Positions 30,964-33,550 of a DNA stretch of 33,550 nt are shown one piece after another. The stretch is from Bacillota bacterium. GTDB taxonomy: Bacteria; Bacillota; Clostridia; Lachnospirales; Lachnospiraceae. The stretch lies in assembly GCA_030524555.1 (NCBI GenBank), contig JAUNGK010000010.1, forward strand, positions 1 to 33,550, written 5' to 3'. A model generated the notes under the pieces. It was not told the DNA's origin. It saw nothing but the letters and a program-made list of their open reading frames with translations, and did no database searches. How positions within the stretch are numbered: the stretch's first letter is position 1; each line of letters opens with the position of its first letter. Both the position numbers and the translations under genes were made by a program.

Positions 30964-33190
30964 AAGGGGAAAACAATTAATTGCATTATTACTTGCCGCA
31001 GGTCTTTTGTGCGGATGTGCTGCCCAAAACAGTGACAGCAAGGACGAAACAGCGCTTTCTCAGGTCTCTTCTCCTAAGTCGGAAGAGGCAGAAGAAGCCC
31101 TAAAGGAAATAACAGAACAGACCGCGGAGGAATCTGAGTCCTTCACCGGCGTTGGTACAAGACCTTCCTTCATTTCGGCTGCTTCGGAAAGCAGTGCCGA
31201 TTTTGTTCCCAGTGTAGAACCCTATACGGTGGACGCCGATCTTGGCAATGTGGAAAATCTGTGGCAGTTCTATTTCCCTGACGACGGCGAAATGACTCAA
31301 AAGCTGGCACAGAACGGCTTTGTGGTATGTGGAAATGCGGGAGATGAATTTTTTGAAATTTACGAGACTAACCGATATGGTATGATACCGAACTTTGTGA
31401 CGGTTGATTCCATGATGCATACCTACCATATTTATTTCAGCCATTTACTGAAAAATTTGGAAAAGAACTATCTGACAGACAGTGTGGCACAGCTAAGCAG
31501 CAGAATGCTTGCCGACAGCCTCGATCAATATGCCTTGTTAAAGGGCAGTGAATGGGAAAACGCAGCCAAGCGCAATGTGGCCTTTTTTACCATAGGAGCC
31601 AAGCTCCTTGACGATGGCACGGAAGTAAATGCCGCCGTGGCAGATATGGTTCAATACGAGTTGGAGCATATCGATCAGGCAAATGGCATATCCATATCCC
31701 AGATTACGGGAGACGAGGAGGATTATTCCCAGTACAAGCCACGGGGATATTATGAAGGGGATGCCGGACTGGAATCCTATTTCAAGGCAATGATGTGGTA
31801 TGGCCGAATCCATTTTAAGCAGGAAGAGGAAGACCTTACCAGAAGCGCTCTTCTTATTACCATGGCACTGAATGAGGACGCAGAGGCTTATGGTTTATGG
31901 GAAGCCGTCTATTCCGTAACCTCCTTTTTTGCAGGGGCAAGTGACGATTTAGGTGTATGCGAATATGCATCGGTTATGAGGGAGGCTTATGGAGAAAAGG
32001 TTACCACTACGGATTTGATCGGAAATACCGGAGCCTTTCTTGATTTCCATAGTAAAACCGCTGCGCTGCCCACGCCCCGGATTAATTCCATACCTATCTG
32101 GGACGGAGAAGATAATGTTATCCCGGGCTTTCGATTTATGGGACAGCGGTTTACCATTGATGCATCCGTTATGCAAAAGCTGATTTACAGCAACGTTGAA
32201 GAAAACAGTGTCGGCGAAAAGCGTATGTTCCCCGATGTTCTTGACGTGCCCGCCGCTCTCGGCAGTGATACGGCGCTTCAAATTCTGCAGGATAACGGCG
32301 CAACGGATTATCAGGGATATTCGGAAAATATGAATCAGCTCAGGGAAAGCCTGCAGAAGGAGGACGATACGCTGTGGTCGGCCAGTCTCTATGCTGGCTG
32401 GCTAAATACCCTTCGGCCTCTGCTTACCGTTAAGGGTGAGGGATATCCTGTATTCATGCAAAATGAAGAATGGACGAAAAAGAATCTGGAATGCTTTGCC
32501 GGAAGCTTTACGGAGTTAAAGCATGACACCGTACTTTATTCCAAGCAGGTAATGGCAGAAATGGGCGGCGGTATGGAGGAAGAGCCGGACGACAGAGGGT
32601 ATGTGGAGCCGGAGCCTGTTGTATATGAGAGATTTGCTGCTCTTTCCACTATGACGGCAGAAGGACTTAAGCGTTACGGCATGCTCAGCAGCGCCGATGA
32701 GAACAATCTTGTTCTCTTATCGGAGCTTGCAGACCAGCTGCTTGCCATTTCCCTAAAGGAGCTTCAGGATGAAACCCTGACGGATGAAGAATATGAGCTT
32801 ATCAGGTGCTTTGGCGGTAATCTCGAGCATTTCTGGCGGGAAGCCATGACAGATGATAAAGACGATTACTCTATTGCCACAAGAGAATGCCCGGCTGCAA
32901 TTGTTGTCGATATTGCCACCGATCCAAACGGTGCAGTGCTTGAAGCGGCAACAGGCAATCCGTCTGTGATTTACGTTGTAGTTAAGGTTGACGGAATGCT
33001 CAAGATTGCCAGAGGCAGCGCATACTCCTTCTATCAATTCACCCAGCCTATTGAAAGCCGGCTGACAGATACCGAGTGGCGCGTGATGATGGGAATACAG
33101 CCTGATGAAAACGGCAATTACAACTATGATAATAAAGTGGATAAACCGGAATGGACTAAAAGCTACCGGTATCAATATGACTGGGAATAA
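30953..33190 (+). CDS. DUF3160 domain lipoprotein
   Basis: This 745-aa protein begins with a lipoprotein signal: basic start, hydrophobic core and lipobox LCGC with lipidated Cys22, so it should be anchored outside the membrane. An acidic, low-complexity linker follows (residues about 25-70). The rest is the large DUF3160 domain with motifs NFVTVDSMMHTYHIYFSHLL, GYYEGDAGLESYFKAMMWYGR and RFMGQRFTIDASVMQ. Function is unknown to me; the conserved His/Asp/Tyr residues could form a hydrolase site, but this is speculation. The start overlaps the Rpn stop and AAAGG lies 9 bases upstream. Its own stop overlaps the next gene by 14 bases. Confidence 0.88.
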   Translation: MIHKRGKQLIALLLAAGLLCGCAAQNSDSKDETALSQVSSPKSEEAEEALKEITEQTAEESESFTGVGTRPSFISAASESSADFVPSVEPYTVDADLGNVENLWQFYFPDDGEMTQKLAQNGFVVCGNAGDEFFEIYETNRYGMIPNFVTVDSMMHTYHIYFSHLLKNLEKNYLTDSVAQLSSRMLADSLDQYALLKGSEWENAAKRNVAFFTIGAKLLDDGTEVNAAVADMVQYELEHIDQANGISISQITGDEEDYSQYKPRGYYEGDAGLESYFKAMMWYGRIHFKQEEEDLTRSALLITMALNEDAEAYGLWEAVYSVTSFFAGASDDLGVCEYASVMREAYGEKVTTTDLIGNTGAFLDFHSKTAALPTPRINSIPIWDGEDNVIPGFRFMGQRFTIDASVMQKLIYSNVEENSVGEKRMFPDVLDVPAALGSDTALQILQDNGATDYQGYSENMNQLRESLQKEDDTLWSASLYAGWLNTLRPLLTVKGEGYPVFMQNEEWTKKNLECFAGSFTELKHDTVLYSKQVMAEMGGGMEEEPDDRGYVEPEPVVYERFAALSTMTAEGLKRYGMLSSADENNLVLLSELADQLLAISLKELQDETLTDEEYELIRCFGGNLEHFWREAMTDDKDDYSIATRECPAAIVVDIATDPNGAVLEAATGNPSVIYVVVKVDGMLKIARGSAYSFYQFTQPIESRLTDTEWRVMMGIQPDENGNYNYDNKVDKPEWTKSYRYQYDWE

Positions 33191-33550
33191 GCTTCTCAAA
33201 AGAATATTTACACTAATAGCGGCGGTAGGTATCGCCGCTGTTTTGTATGCGTTGTGGATACAGGGATGCTTTCTGCCTCTGTGGGCCAAATGGAACCAGG
33301 CCGATATCTGTGACAGCACCGGCGAATACCAAATCCTGCTGCAGCACAGAACCGTTCACGTCAAATATCAGGATGAGATTATCTGGTCTTCCCCCGGAGA
33401 GGTAAATGTGCAGGATGTGTTATCCTGCGATATCGACGGCGATAAGGAGGACGAGCTTTTACTGCTGTGCTGGAAAAGAGGCCGGTATGGAAACCACAAG
33501 CCTTTCTGGGTAGATGAGGACGAAAAAGGCTGGTCCCAGCATATCTTTGT
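33177..33550 (+). CDS. membrane-anchored protein with Asp-rich repeat, truncated at window end
   Basis: A frame opens at ATG 33177-33179, 14 bases before the DUF3160 stop, and stays open to the window end (124 codons seen). Residues about 9-36 are hydrophobic (an N-terminal anchor or signal) and the rest looks extracytoplasmic. CDIDGDKEDELLLLCW near residues 82-97 resembles an FG-GAP/VCBS-type calcium-binding turn (DxDGDxxxEL). Overlap with DUF3160 suggests the two surface proteins are made together. No family is assigned. The ribosome-binding site is poor, consistent with translational coupling. Confidence 0.65.
   Translation, partial: MTGNKLLKRIFTLIAAVGIAAVLYALWIQGCFLPLWAKWNQADICDSTGEYQILLQHRTVHVKYQDEIIWSSPGEVNVQDVLSCDIDGDKEDELLLLCWKRGRYGNHKPFWVDEDEKGWSQHIF

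Noticed and set aside
32753-33319. 188-aa minus-strand frame across the end of DUF3160
   Set aside because: Antisense to DUF3160 and to the next gene; low-complexity His/Ile composition typical of a shadow frame.

Overview
The window reads as chromosomal DNA of a Gram-positive, low-to-moderate GC anaerobe of the Clostridia, most likely a Lachnospiraceae-type gut commensal. The reasons are strong AGGAGG ribosome-binding sites, sigma-A promoters with 17-bp spacers, families common in that group (DUF4867, DUF5721, DUF1015, Rpn nucleases, ASKHA/RACo-like proteins, DUF3160) and pentose/xylan catabolism. This assignment rests on family recognition, not on a marker gene. No rRNA or tRNA gene and no CRISPR array was seen.

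Layout. 1-4958 (minus) is a pentose module: an intracellular GH43 glycosidase, then a separately promoted xylB - DUF4867 - fucose-isomerase-like operon whose last gene runs off the left edge. 5131-13094 holds housekeeping and small operons: DUF1015 (+), an ASKHA/RACo-like protein followed by proB (minus), a RlmI-like methyltransferase (+), a KtrB-KtrA potassium system (minus) and trpS (+). 13158-16813 (minus) is a translationally coupled pair of ABC exporter half-transporters. 17050-21492 is an accessory stretch with DUF5721, a coiled-coil orphan, a type III toxin-antitoxin locus, an exported DUF3048 protein and a second helical orphan. 21527-23917 is a divergent MATE pump / LysR pair. A 323-bp near-palindrome (23932-24254) fills the following convergent gap. 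24259-26294 (minus) is SDR - YbaK/EbsC - small membrane protein. 26358-29722 (minus) is an ECF-like sigma factor - membrane protein - ABC ATPase - ABC permease operon with overlapping genes and non-ATG starts. 30010-33550 (+) is an Rpn nuclease, a DUF3160 lipoprotein and a truncated membrane-anchored protein, with overlapping reading frames.

Most notable: (1) a type III toxin-antitoxin system on the minus strand. It has a sigma-A promoter, three abutting 52-nt antitoxin RNA repeats (19238-19393) that can fold as a hairpin/pseudoknot, an attenuating terminator, and a 159-aa ToxN/AbiQ-superfamily endoribonuclease gene. (2) Sequences closely matching the flagellar sigma-28/SigD consensus sit upstream of the two otherwise unrecognised orphans (18626-18652 and 21536-21563), tying them to a motility regulon although no flagellar gene is present. 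(3) The 323-bp palindrome looks like a MITE or a long structured RNA. (4) The sigma operon has an ECF-type promoter overlapped downstream by a consensus catabolite-repression (cre) site. Coordinates of several starts were moved from the longest open frame to the ribosome-binding-site-supported codon.
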